A DNA stretch of 64,000 nt from Scenedesmus sp. ARA3. Lineage: Eukaryota > Chlorophyta > Chlorophyceae > Sphaeropleales > Scenedesmaceae. The notes beneath the pieces were generated by a model, which had not been told where the DNA came from, made no database searches, and saw only the letters and a list, made by a program, of their open reading frames with translations. A program made the translations under genes and the position numbers. Location of the stretch: positions 62,001-126,000 of the forward strand of contig RWJK01001898.1 in NCBI GenBank assembly GCA_004335835.1. Reading direction: 5' to 3'. Shown here piece by piece: positions 48,401 through 60,600 of the stretch (the stretch's first letter is position 1; each line of letters begins with the position of its first letter).

Positions 48401-51151
48401 TCATAACAGTGCTTTGTTTGTGTATTAAATCAGCAGTGTGCCGTTTTGCTTGCACGTCTGCCTCAAGTTTGTGATCGCCGTGCTGGTGGCAAGGCCGTGT
48501 TGAAGTGGGGGAACGCTGCCCTCTCATGCTTTGGCTTTGGTCTTTGGTCACCATGAAACTGTGTCGCACTCTTTTTCCTTACAGGGCTGCATCAGACGCG
48601 GTGATCACTGTGGGCGCTGATGGCCCCAAGTCTGTTGACGTGGAGGGAGCGCTGCCCGCGCCTGGCCTGCTGGGCAGCATCCAGCGCAGCCGCGTGTGGA
48701 GGGCGCTCACGTATGGCATGAACTACGACATCCACGCGGTGAGCCTTCTTGGATTATTGCAGCTGCCACGTTTGCGTATGCGAAGTTGTTTCTGCTGTAA
48801 TTGCCGCATCAGCTGTATGACATTGTTCTTCCGCATGAACTTCGAAAACCCTCAGTGAAGAGCAACCTGCCGCACTCCCTGCGTTACAGCGGCATGCTGC
48901 GTGCTGCGCCCGGCTGCCTGTGCTCCTGTGTCCGTCGTTGTGCCATGAAGGCGGTGCAGGCTGACCAGTGCTTTGCAGAGGCTGACTCCCTGTGCTGCTG
49001 CACCTTCAACGTGCTTTCCAAGTCATGTGCACAGGCGGTGCAGACGATGAGTGCGTGGCGGAGATCCACGCCAATGCAGTGACTGATTCTTGAGTCCGTG
49101 CCTTGCTGCTTGTCTTGTGCTTGTCATGCCTGCAGGTGGTGCAGACTGATGAGTGCGTGGCGGAGATCCACGCCAATGCAGTGACTGATTCTTGAGTCCG
49201 TGCCTTGCTGCTTGTCTTGTGCTTGTCATGCCTGCAGGTGGTGCAGACTGATGAGCGCGTGGCGGAGATCCACGCCAACGCCGAGATGTTTGACCGCAAG
49301 GCGGAGCTGTCCTTCAAGTACCTGCAGGTGCGCTGGGCACAACACATCATGGTTAGCCTAGCTCTGGGGTGTCAGTGGCAGTCTGCTGTTGTGCCACTGG
49401 AGCACACATACCTTGCCTTCAGCCTGCGCACAAAAAAATTGCTGTGCGAATTTGGGTTACACATGCGCGTGTTGCACCCTGCCAGCAGCCTGCACCATAT
49501 TGCCCGAGCCCGAGCAGCAGCAACACACCTACAGATCTGAGAGCCGCCCGCCCGCCGATTGTCCCCGCAGGTGTGCACCGCCTGCGCCAACGCCTTTGCG
49601 CATGGATCCAATGAAGTGGCCAATGCAGTGGGCCCGCTGGCAGCCATCTACCAGGTGTGGCAGACGGGGCAGATCACATCCAAGGCGCCGATTCCCACCT
49701 GGCTGCTCGCAATCGGAGGCTTGGGCATCTGCGCCGGCCTGGCCACATGTGAGTGCCTGGTGTCTGGGTGTCAAGTAGACGAAAGTCAAGCTCATGTGCA
49801 TCGCTGTTCTTTGCTGCGGGTCAGCAATGACTACTCATGACCTGCAAGTGCGGCAGCCACCTGAACAGCAGTGCCTGCTGTGCTGAGTGCTGCTGTGCAT
49901 GCAGTTTGATAGTCCTGCATGAATTACGCATGCCAAGCGCACCATGGTCGTGGTGATCTTGACTTTGTATTGTCTGCTGCTGCAGTCGGCTACACTGTCA
50001 TGCGGGCAATGGGCGTGAAGATGACCCGCCTCACCAACTCGCGCGGTGAGCACACACAACTGCTTTATCCACGCCTTTCAAGTGCTGAAGCTGGTGCTTG
50101 TGTGACTTGCGTCAACGCGCTCGTGTGCAATGTGCACACAGATGGGGCACACGGGCACCTGCTACTTGTGCTGAGCAAGTGGGGTGTTATGATTCCACAA
50201 CCAGCCGTGCATCACATACCAAACCACCTGCACTTGCCATTGGCTCAATGTGTTTACGCTCTGCCTGCCGCTGCAGGATTCTGTGTTGAGCTGTGCGTGG
50301 CAGCAGTCGTCATCGTGGCCTCCTACTGCAACCTGCCCATGTCGTGAGTTACCACGCTGGCGTCAGCAGCAGCAGCAGAATCGCCATTTTAGCGCTGAGC
50401 TCGGCCTGTGGCTGTGTGGAACAGCAACCATCAGCAGACGTATCGCAGCGGCCGCCAGACGACAGGCTGGGCCGGCTTGCGCGCATGCACACCAGCAGCA
50501 CCGCCTGCCTGGCTTGGCATGCTTCATCCTCCAGAGCTCCCCCAGTCGCAGCAACCAGTCTTGTAAGCAACCGCTCATCCTCCATCCGGGTGTTGTTATG
50601 TCTGTGTGCATGGCTGTGTGTGTTCCTTGTAGGTCCACGCTGGCCACTGTGGGCGCCATTGCTGGTGTGGGCGTGTGGGAGGGCCGCTCCGGCTTCAACG
50701 CGCTGCTGTTCGCCAAGATGGTGGCGGGCTGGGTGCTGACCATGATCGCAGCAGTCTCGCTGACATGTGAGCATGAGGCCTGAACATGTAGTTCCGAGCC
50801 GTGCTTTTTGCACAGCAAGCAGCTGCGGTGTGCGTGACTTGCTCACCATCCTCGCCGCTATCATCGCTGATGTGTGAGCAGCAGCAGCATGCGCCATCCA
50901 TCAGCCGCACACATGTCATTGACAGCAACAATGCACAGCCATCTCGCGTTGCTTGCTTGGTCATTCTTTGGACCTGCGGTGGTCTGGTCAGTTGCATTTG
51001 CGCCAATAACTGGCGCAAATAGGGTTGTGAGTATGTGCACATGCCAGCAGCACCACATTTGCTGGCGCCTGCCGTGTTCCCAGCACCTCTGCTGACCTGC
51101 ATTGGCACTACTAGCCCACCGGCAGCCGCGCTCTTCCTGACCATACTGTGT

Positions 51152-51193
<42 letters not shown>

Positions 51194-51242
51194 AGGCCTG
51201 TTCATGGCTCAGGGCCTGTACGCTCCCAGCAGGGGCTGGTGA
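45424..51242 (+). CDS. PHO4-family sodium/phosphate symporter (532 aa, 15 exons)
   Basis: Exons 45424-45582, 46033-46137, 46402-46483, 46761-46819, 47112-47158, 47357-47441, 47656-47828, 48098-48256, 48585-48738, 49238-49327, 49571-49748, 49986-50045, 50277-50343, 50633-50766 and 51196-51242 join in frame (1599 nt). The two inverted halves of the PiT/PHO4 fold are clear. The first signature is [16 protein letters not shown] (split by intron 1), followed by LPVSSTQAI; the second is [19 protein letters not shown]. The protein is polytopic with a central hydrophilic loop (exons 8-10) and ends [14 protein letters not shown]. The family imports phosphate with Na+ (or H+) across the plasma membrane. 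In the second signature Glu replaces the usual Asp of the AND/SND core. The start is chosen at the only in-frame ATG before the first membrane segment; an extra 5' exon is possible. Confidence 0.9.
49034..49237 (+). repeat. Two 102-bp upstream copies of the PHO4 exon 10 junction
   Basis: A unit of exactly 102 bp (intron tail, CAG acceptor and the codons for [14 protein letters not shown]) is present at about 49034-49135 and 49136-49237, before the real exon 10 at 49238. The first two units are almost identical to each other, including a shared GCAGTGACTGATTCTTGAG stretch absent from the real exon. This is the youngest-looking of the exon-junction duplications. Confidence 0.9.
51152..51195 (+). 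repeat. CTG run forming the last PHO4 acceptor
   Basis: About 14 CTG units end directly in GCAG before the terminal exon at 51196, another case of sense-strand CTG at an intron 3' end. Confidence 0.85.
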
Positions 51243-53742
51243 GAGGCGCTTGCTGCTGCTGTCCTGCTGTGCTGCTGTGTACACATTACCATGGCTATAG
51301 CTGGCCAGTTGCTAGCTGCATGCGTGCATGTCTGTTGATGATCTGCTGCAAGGAGGAGGTTTTGATGAGACGCGCACATCCTCATGGCAGCAGCAGGTGG
51401 TGCTGGCATACATGTGCTTGCAGCTAGCCGCTGAATCGCCATGCCTGCGCAGCACAGGTTGACAGGGTATCTCTGCTGTGCATCGCCTAAACATCTTCGC
51501 TGCTGCCACTGGCTGTTCTGCTGTATGCAGCCCCCTGCCTGGCTTCTAGACCATCACCCACCGCCTCACAACACCTCCAAGACTACCACACGCCATCGCA
51601 GGGATGGTTCTTTGTTTAGGACATGTGTGGCGGCGTTTGTGTTGAAAATTAGTACTGCTTGCTCGCAATAGGGGGCGGTGCTGTGCCCAGCCGTTTGTGA
51701 CATGTTATATGATGCCCTAGCCTCAGCCTATGTTATGTTGTTTCCTGGCCTCCGTATGATACTGGCAGATACGACCCCGGCTACTTTGGCTGCAACACAA
51801 ACCTGCTAATCCCTAGAGCTGCAGCGACCGTGCAGCTTGGGGTGATGCGTATTGCGTTCAGCTGGGAAGGCAGTGGAGATGATGGGATGAGGCTTGCTGC
51901 ATTTGGCACAGAGGCTCAGCAGAGTGGAGTCGCTACAGGTAAGGACAGCAGCAGCAGCTGCTGCAAGTGCATGAATACAACCACCTGCATGAATTTTATG
52001 TGTCGCAGCATGCTGCTGCCGAGTGTTTGATCCCCGTAGCTGCCAGTTGCGGCCCTGGCTCAGTAAAACCCTGATCCAAAAGTCCCTAGCGCTGCAGTGG
52101 CTATGCAGCTTGGATGTTGCATTCAGCTGGGAAATGCAGCAGAGTGAGCGTGGGAGTGTGCAAAGAGCGACAGCAACAGCAATTGCATGGATCCAACTTA
52201 AGCACATTTAACTGTCTGGTTGTGATGTTGGCTCTAGTGGCTGAGCTCAAAAACCCAACCTGGTTGATGTGCGAGTTTTAGTCACCACACAGCTCGCAAC
52301 TGCTCAGCTGCCACTAAACCTGGTTCATTTGCATAATGGCAGAGGCCCGATCAATGGGAGCTCCAGCTGCTTGCATGCTGTTGGTGTGTCTGATGACAAG
52401 CTCTGCTAATAATGACCCTTAGGTATTGCACGTGCTGGGCACATCTGCACATACAACCAACTTTGTGCTGGCAGGGTGGGTGTGAGTGTTCAACACTGTG
52501 TTCAGTGTTCAACACTTGAGTTGGCAACTCAATGTTTGCCAGCTGTTGGTTGCTTGCAGAGGTGGCAGAATAGATTAGCCGGCAGCCGATCGCCTTGTTG
52601 AGCTGCTGCGCCTGCAGCGTTGCTGTGCATTTCACGCATTTGTCACTCGTTGTTTCTTCCCCCGCACGACAGCTGTCCGCAGTGAGCAGCGGTCAGGTCT
52701 TTTCCTTCTATTGATGTTGTTGTTGTGCCATAGCAGTTAGTGCTGTGTGTGGCGCACTGTCAACGGTGAAACCGGGTGTGCTGCATATGCCGCGCGCATT
52801 CTGGCGGGGTGGGTGCGGCTTGATTGCTTTGTGAAGTTGCACAGTCTAGCATGAACAATGTAAAGCTGCGCACCTTCAATCATTGCTTTGTGCTGAGCGC
52901 TGGATGTGGCGTTGCAAAGCTGGCACAGGGCTCCATGGCACGATGGTGATGTGGAGCCGTCATCAGTTGGCCCACTGGGGGTCGACTATCGGGACGACCT
53001 TTGGTAGCACTTGGGGTGCGGGTCCTGGCACCATGCACGTTGCTCCTTTGGCTCATGAGCCTGTCACTAGCTCCTCAGACGGCGAGGCCACTCTTGTCGA
53101 ATGCCCCAGCTATGGCAGTGCCTATTCTACGCCTGTGATACATAGCTATGTGACTTTAGTACCATCACCACATCGTGTCTGATCAAGGAAGGCAGCAATC
53201 AAGATATCACGTATGGACCTGCATATTGATAAGGATAGGAAAACCAATCTCTCAACATCTTCAAGATGAAGTTCTGCAAGTCAGCATACACGTTAACGCT
53301 GTAACGTTACAGCCATCCAGCTCCACCGCTGATGGTGCCTGCGCCAGGAGCAGCGACCGCTTCGCCGTGGGTGCACACAGACGCACACACATTTATCCCA
53401 GTCAACTGCAACTCTTGTTACACTGTTGTCCCAGTCACAGATATACCGTTCGCCTGCTTGCATACATCCGGCTACAATCACTCTGTTGACACACACTCGC
53501 AACTCTGCTGTTGGTGGCTGGCCACTTGACGTTACAATGCCGCGCGCTGCAACACTGTTGCTGGCAGCTACAGAGCTTCGCAGCACATGCAGTGGCGACC
53601 TATATCCAGGCGACCGCCCATATCCAGCCAACCAAAAACACGCGTACCAGCCCACACCCACTCAGCACAGTGTAAATTGCCTCATGAGTTATGAGTCATA
53701 ACCAGCTCATTCCGCACCAACACACCTTGCTGTGCTGCATTC

Positions 53743-53862
53743 CTGTGCTAGCATATACTTGTCCAAACACTTCGTAAACGCGAGCGCAAGATACACCCGC
53801 ATTTCCGTGGCTGGAACTTGCTGGTCAATCCTGGCAAGCAGCTCCTGTGCTGTGCTGACGGC
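53743..53862 (-). other. Coding-like minus-strand segment
   Basis: The minus strand reads AQELLARIDQQVPATEMRV, followed by YLALAFTKCLDKYM, with a CAG before it and a GTGTGT after it. It lacks the Cys/Ser/Gln bias of random frames here, so it may be an exon of an unidentified gene. Its phase does not fit the segment at 54358-54430. Confidence 0.3.
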
Positions 53863-54357
53863 TCAGACCAGGAAAGCTGCCCTGCACAGCATCAGCACAC
53901 GCCAACAACGCAGCTACAGCCACAAATGACTGAATAAAAAAAAACAATACTCACAGCTTGGTAAAAGGCCACGACAAGCCACAAGCTTCCACAGCCTGCT
54001 GCATGGTGTGTGTGCCAATCTGTGCAACATCTATCGCAAGCACACCACCACATGCATCACACTGTTGCACATGATATCAGCGACAGAGCGGTGATGCCAT
54101 GTGGATCCTGGTATGCCTCAAGCGGTATCTAAATACCTGGTGTGTCTCAACCCACGGGTTGTCCCTGGGGCATTTTACACTACAACGCTGGTGCGCTGCG
54201 CAGCAGACCCGTATATGTACAGCACAAAGCGACAGAGTTCGAACAACCCATGTGCATCACCACCAGCAATACAAGAAGCCACAGTCGCACATTTACAGCA
54301 GCCTGGCAGCTGCTACACGACTGCTGTTAAGACACCTCCTGCTTCACGCACAGCGAC

Positions 54358-54430
54358 CTTGCTCAGCCCTGTGCCACATGATGGTGGCGGCGCCACGCTT
54401 ACGCTGCATGATGTTGTTGTACACACCGGG
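54358..54430 (-). other. Coding-like minus-strand segment
   Basis: After a CAG acceptor the minus strand reads PGVYNNIMQRKRGAATIMW and HRAEQ, then a GTCGC donor-like site. It lies about 240 bp downstream of the thiamin pyrophosphokinase stop, so it is either an exon of a separate gene or untranslated sequence. I do not recognise the protein. Confidence 0.3.
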
Positions 54431-54671
54431 CTGTGCACCAAGCGCTGGATTGGCAAGGGTTGGCACAGCGCAAGGGCACGGCAGGAAAGGCAAATCAGCT
54501 GTTGCGCTGTCGCAACATGCTGCTGCCGCTGTTGTTGCGCATGGCGCTGCAGCGCAGCAGCAGCACTCGCTACTGCAGCACAGGACGGTGATGGTTACCC
54601 CATGACGTGCTGTGTCACACCTGCTGCTGTACAGGAAGGTGGTGGTTTCACATGCTGCCTCTCCCGCTGCC

Positions 54672-57600
54672 TCACGCGCTGCTGGGCAGGATGGTGTCGC
54701 CCACGGCGGTGATCCACAGCAGGTCCTCATCTGTTGAGACCTCTATGGAGTCCGAGGAGATGATGTTGGAGGTGGACAGCAGCCCGCGGAAGCACATCTG
54801 CAGCAGCACAGGCAGCCGGCAAACAGCATTCAGGCAAGCGACGCGTAGGCAAGATGGAGACGTCACGGTGACAGACTTCGACAAGAGCAGTGTGTAGTGC
54901 AGGAGCTGAGCAAACGCAACACCTGCAAGGTTACAGCTACAGCAACATGCCGACATTGCAACCCCATTGCTGCACAAGCAGCCATGCCCATTCATATGAA
55001 CACACGCACAAGCACGCTGCCTATCTTGAGTGAACAGTCAAACTGCCACAACAGGCATGAACGTGCATGCAAACGGTTTTGCACAAGTCAGCAACCGTCA
55101 TACGTGCGCAGTGCGGCACGCAGAACCCACGCACTCAGCCAAACCCATATGTGCGCTTGCACAAAGTGATAAGCGCATCTGCTTTTGATGTCAAGCGCAC
55201 AAGCCAATCTGTCATTACACCCGCGCATCAGCACCAAACACACGGGCGGCCAAGATACGTGCATTTGTACATCCAACGGCACGCACACCATCACATGCAT
55301 GCACCAAGCACGCAATCGCTGAGTTAATGCATGTGTGCACGCAGGCGCATGCACACATGCATTAACAAATGTGTCTCGAGCGTCATGCGCCCAAGCTGAG
55401 ATATCAGACGCGTGCTAAAAGACATGTGCACGCTTGGTCAGACATTAGTGGACGCTTGTGCATCCAATGCCACACATATATCCTCAGCTATTATGCACAC
55501 CGCGCGAATGCAGTTATGGCGCGCGCAGGCAAACAAAGGCACGCAATTGCAGACTACTTGACGGGGCATGCACCAATGTCATCCACACAAGCCAACAGAC
55601 AACATGCGCATGTGAGCATGCAGGGTGAGCGTGCAAAGACAATTCGAGACACATACACCGATAGCACTAAATGCGCAAGCGATATCACACACAAGCCAGC
55701 AACCATCACGCACGGCCCACGCATGCATGCAGCGCCAGAACGGATACTACACGCACGCGTGCATACAGGCATGGACACTCGAGCATTGTGGCAAGCGCAC
55801 AATCCAACAACCACACCACGCCCATCCTAACACGCCTGCAACTTGCATGTATGCACATATGCTTCACACGCGCCCACGCAGTCGGGAACAAAAGGGCGCG
55901 CATCTGCTGCCATGCCCACAAGCCAACCGCATTTATATCAGCAACACGTGCATGCACTCGAAGTGCGCGTGCATTTACACAGGCAAAAACATGCTTGCGC
56001 TTGGCCATGCACACATGTATGTGCGCCGTCACGCGCTTGAGGCACGATCACACCACGCACACGCATGCAATGACGTGCGGTTGCAGACAACACAGCACAT
56101 GCAGAAGCACATGTATGCACGTGCATCAAATGTCATGTGCACACGCTAGCCACAACCGCACACACAATGCAGGCAAAACAACAAGGTGCGAGCATATGCA
56201 GAAAACATTGAATGTGCGAACAGAAAGGCATGCACGCGCACGCAACCTACGTCAGGCGCACAAGCCAAGTTCCATTACGCATACGCGTGTCAACAAGAGG
56301 CGCATGTGCGGGTGTACAAAGGCAATACCACGCGCGAAGACATGCATGAACGTGCGTGCATCTGAACCGCGTGCATCTGACAACATTGCATACCATTGCC
56401 GTGCCGAAAATATTGCTGTACTTTGCGGGTTATCGACAACAATACCATTTCGCAACAGCGAACATGGCAAGAGCCGGTGACTGACGTACCATTCTTCTGC
56501 AACTAGAGGCATGCAAGTTGAGTGAAGTCGTTCTGTGTTGTTATGTGTGGGCGTGGCGCAGGTGTGCAGCAAGAGCAGCCTGTGCTGCACATGTGGGCTG
56601 TGGTTCTCGCTATATGGCCGTGCTGCTGTGTTGTTGCGGCTTCTACTGCCTTTGCCCTCAGGCAGGCAGTAGTGCTGTGCTGTACATCACGCTATTTGTA
56701 GCCTGACAACAAATGCACATGCAAATTCTGCGATTGTGATAGTGCTGGCATATACATGCTGTACCTACTGCTGCTGCTGGTGGTGCTGCTACTGCGTCCA
56801 CGCCTGCTGCCGATGCATCGTTTAGTTTGTAAATCAACTCAATTGAAGTCTGATCGAATAACAGATTGAACATTCGACATTATTACAGCCCTCGCACTGA
56901 AACATCCCAGGTGTGCATTATGCAGAACGAGATTCTGACAATCACTGCCTGCCTGGACATCGCCCTGCCGGCGTGAATAGACTTGAAATTAATCAAGTAA
57001 AATAATATAAAATTACATGTTTGAGGCAACTACAAGGCACTCAACAGCAGGCCGCCTTTAGCATGACGATTACATTGGATCGGTGCCTGAGGGCGTGCAT
57101 GCATGCACGCCCCGATGCACAATCACAGGTGCCTAATGCATGCTTTGTGTATTGAACTTGCTTCTGCCTCTCTCGATCGCCGTGCACGGGTCGAGATCCA
57201 CCGCACAGAGATGCCGGCCCGTCTGGGCGTGCCTTGCTGCACGCCTTGCTGCACGCCTTGCTGCAAGACCCGACAAGTGCAATGGCTAAGAGCTCTTAGC
57301 CATAAATGCACAGACATCAACCGCCATAGGCGCAACCAAACATGCCATTACTTGCACGAGACAAAGGCACACGAAAGGCGCGCACATGCACAAACATGAC
57401 CACACATGCGAGATCGCGAGCGCAGTCTGAGGCATGTACATGTTCATACGCCAAACGCCTTACACGCGCAACGGAGGCACGCACGCATGCAAAGCGCGTG
57501 AACGAACGAAACACGCACGCGTGTGCAGACTGGCAAGAACGCGCATGCATCCACTGGTCTGCGAACAAGCCAACCACCATTACCCATGCACCGCACAGCC

Positions 57601-60600
57601 GTCAGAATGTATGCAAATACAGAACCACGCGCGGCCGGGTGGATCCACGCTTGAACGCGCGTGCGCCCAATCGCCAATTGCGCGCATACAGACAGCCATG
57701 GACGCGTTTGTCCCAGTGTCATACACACAAGCCCAATGTCGCTGCGCGTGCACCACACACATGCATGCAACACGTGTATGCTGGTAGAGCTAAATGCGCG
57801 CGCGGACAGGCATGCCGGGCGTGCACCGAACATCATACACACAAGCCAATCTTTGCTGCCAGTGCACCACACATATGTAGGGATGTGAAAACCGTAGGTC
57901 TGCCAGCTGACCTACGGCCGTAACTCCGTAAACCTACACCGTAACGCCGTAATCGTAGGCGTAGGTAAGGGGGTATACTTTTCTGGGAGACTAGCTGCTG
58001 CTTATTCGTACAGTGAACATGTTGCCTGATGTGACAATAGTTAAGTTGTGGAATTTTGAAGGGATCCTGATGCCATGTTCTTGTGTGAAACAACGAGTTC
58101 CCACCATCAACATCTGGCCCACCCGGCAAAACCTACTGCATACCTTGTGCATACCTGCAAACAAAGGCACAACAATAGCTCTACAACACCCAACACACAC
58201 TCTTGGCGACGCAGCAACAAAGCACTATGTGGGGTGCGTGATGAACTGCTGAACGACTTGACAGACTGCTACACTTGGTGACATTGTTACGCCATCGGCA
58301 CCTTTACGGTAATGGCAAAAAGCTACACAGCAGCTGCGCCACCAGTGTTGGCTTATTGCAACAGCACAGCTGCTGCACTTGTGCACTTTGACTACTGTAT
58401 TGCTGTAGCCAGATGTATCGGTGGGGGTGTACAGCCTCAAACCAGCGCAACGTGGCGCTACAAAGCACAGCATAATAACCTCCAGCGGCGCGAGCATCGC
58501 AGGCCTTTGTCAAGCTGAACTTCGAGGTGAGCGCGGCCAGAACCGGAATGGCATTTTGCTCGCTGCGAGCAGCTCGCAGTCGATACAGCGCTGAAAAGCT
58601 TATTGACAAAATATTTTAAGATCATTCTGACACTCATACGGCTCTAAATTCGGAAAAGCAGCAGTTCTGTGCTTCAGCCTACGGACAAGTGCCGTAGGTA
58701 CCCCCATAGGTCACCCCGTAGGCGCCCCTACGGCTGTTACGGCCCAATTTCTGACCTACGGCGTAGCCTACGCCGTAGAAACCTACGCCGTAGGACCTAC
58801 GGTTACGGAATTCACATCCCTACACATATGTGTGCAAACGCACGTGTGCTGAAAAGCCAAATGCGTGTGCGCAGACATGCATGGTCGCGCGCGCAGCCAA
58901 CGTTATACCCGCAACTCAGTCGCTATCGCGCGCGCGCCACACGCATGCACGCAAAGCCGGGTGTGCTGATGCAATGCGCCCACGCGCATGAACAGACCTG
59001 AATAGACACGCGCTGCAAGCACGCATGCATACAAGGCGCGTGTAAGTACACGTACACAGATGCGCACATGCTGACAGATGCATGCATCCAATGCCACACA
59101 CCAATCTCGCATGCATGCAGCGCAGGCACAAGCCCAATGCCCGCACGTGCTGAGGCAAACCCACACGCACATGTGCACACCGTGTGGAGCGCACGCGCAG
59201 CCGTCGACGTCATCATACGCCCACGCCCACGGCGGTAGCAAGCACGCAACAAGGCAGGCCCGCACAAATGATGCAACTGACCCAAGTGCGCACACATGCA
59301 TTGGTGCGCATGCTTTCCGCGTCACAAGCACAAGCCAGCAGTGACAATGCACGCACCACGTGCACACATGTAGGGCGCGCGTGCACACAAACAAGCACAC
59401 GCGCACGAGTGCAGCCATGCTAAACCGCATGCATCCAACGTCATGTGAATAAGCCGCTTCGTCGGCGACCGCCATCACGCATGCACTGCACCTACATATA
59501 TCAACGCACAAACCCGGCCGCGCGTAGACAGAAATGAACGTGTGCATCCATTGCCATGCATACAGGGCAAAAGCCATCCCACGCGCAACACACGCATGTG
59601 TTGGCCTGCACACAGATATGCATGAGCATACATGCATGAATGCGCGCTCATCTGATAACATGCAAACCAGTCAGTCGCCATCACATTCGCACCACGACAG
59701 CGCATACTAGGGACGCGTAAGCATACACGTGCGCATGCAAGGCCCATGCATGTACATACCCGCGTGAGCAGCCGCGCATGAATGCGTGCAATGGCAATGT
59801 CATGCACTCAGGTCGATCGCAATCACAAGCGCGCCAAAAGCGTGCAAGCAAGGTGCGCATACGCATATGCCCACGCCCGCGCGTAAGCAGGCAGGCATGT
59901 CAGCGCATTAGACAATCTTATACAGAAACGCCAACATGAATCACGCGCAAGCAACACATGGACAAACTCGGCGCGCCTACACGATATATTATGCGCAGAT
60001 TGAAGACGGGCATGTAACACGTGTGCATCCGCGTCTACCCACACTGAGGCACGCAAACACATAAGGCACGCACACTAAAACATCAAACTACGCGTGCGTG
60101 CACACATGCCTGAGTGCATTGAATGTTACGAGCACCAGCGAGCAATGACAATGAGCGCACAACGTGCACGCATGCAAGGCGCGCGTATGTATCCGGGGTC
60201 ATGCAATAGGCCAACGATCTTCACACACGCAGCAAAGCGCGCATGCAAGGAGCCCTATTGGTCAGAAGTTGTACCTAACATGCGTGACGTTGCATTGGCA
60301 CAAACGCACATTATCAGAGCATGCAGTGGCCTCTGCTGTTCACAATACCTAACTTGCTCAGCCGGTATACTAAGGCTTCTAAGGTGCTAAGGAGCCACTA
60401 AGGGGCACCTAACCCTAGCATGCGCATCAGCTGGCCTTAGCAGGCCTAGCTGGGCTGGCCAGGGTTAGCAAAGTTCACTAGCCCACTACTAGGCCTAGCT
60501 GGCGGGTTAGCTGGCCTTAGCTGGCCTTAGTAGGGCCCAAATACCCTTTTCAAGGTAACCTGGGCCTAGTAGGGTGACACGTTTGCTAGTAGAGAGCGCA

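Larger units (their letters stand above)
51243..54671. other. Intergenic region with a few coding-like fragments
   Basis: Convergent 3' ends of the PHO4 (+) and thiamin pyrophosphokinase (-) genes. Most of it is unremarkable. Two minus-strand stretches look coding by composition and have splice-site flanks (listed separately). No transposon boundary or repeat array was found, although 52838-52874 resembles 23500-23535. Confidence 0.4.

Noticed and set aside
51110..51155. Additional PHO4 exon reading [11 protein letters not shown]
   Set aside because: Including it is not needed; exon 14 and the terminal exon join in exact phase, and the segment lacks a clean donor before the CTG run.
55300..56500. 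Long overlapping open frames rich in His, Thr, Arg and Cys on both strands
   Set aside because: They follow from the CA/GC-rich satellite composition, recur in several frames with the repeat period, and have no splice sites or family resemblance.
58013..58609. Transposase fragment inside the hAT-like element
   Set aside because: The internal frames show no hAT dimerisation motif or catalytic residues; the element is scored as non-autonomous.
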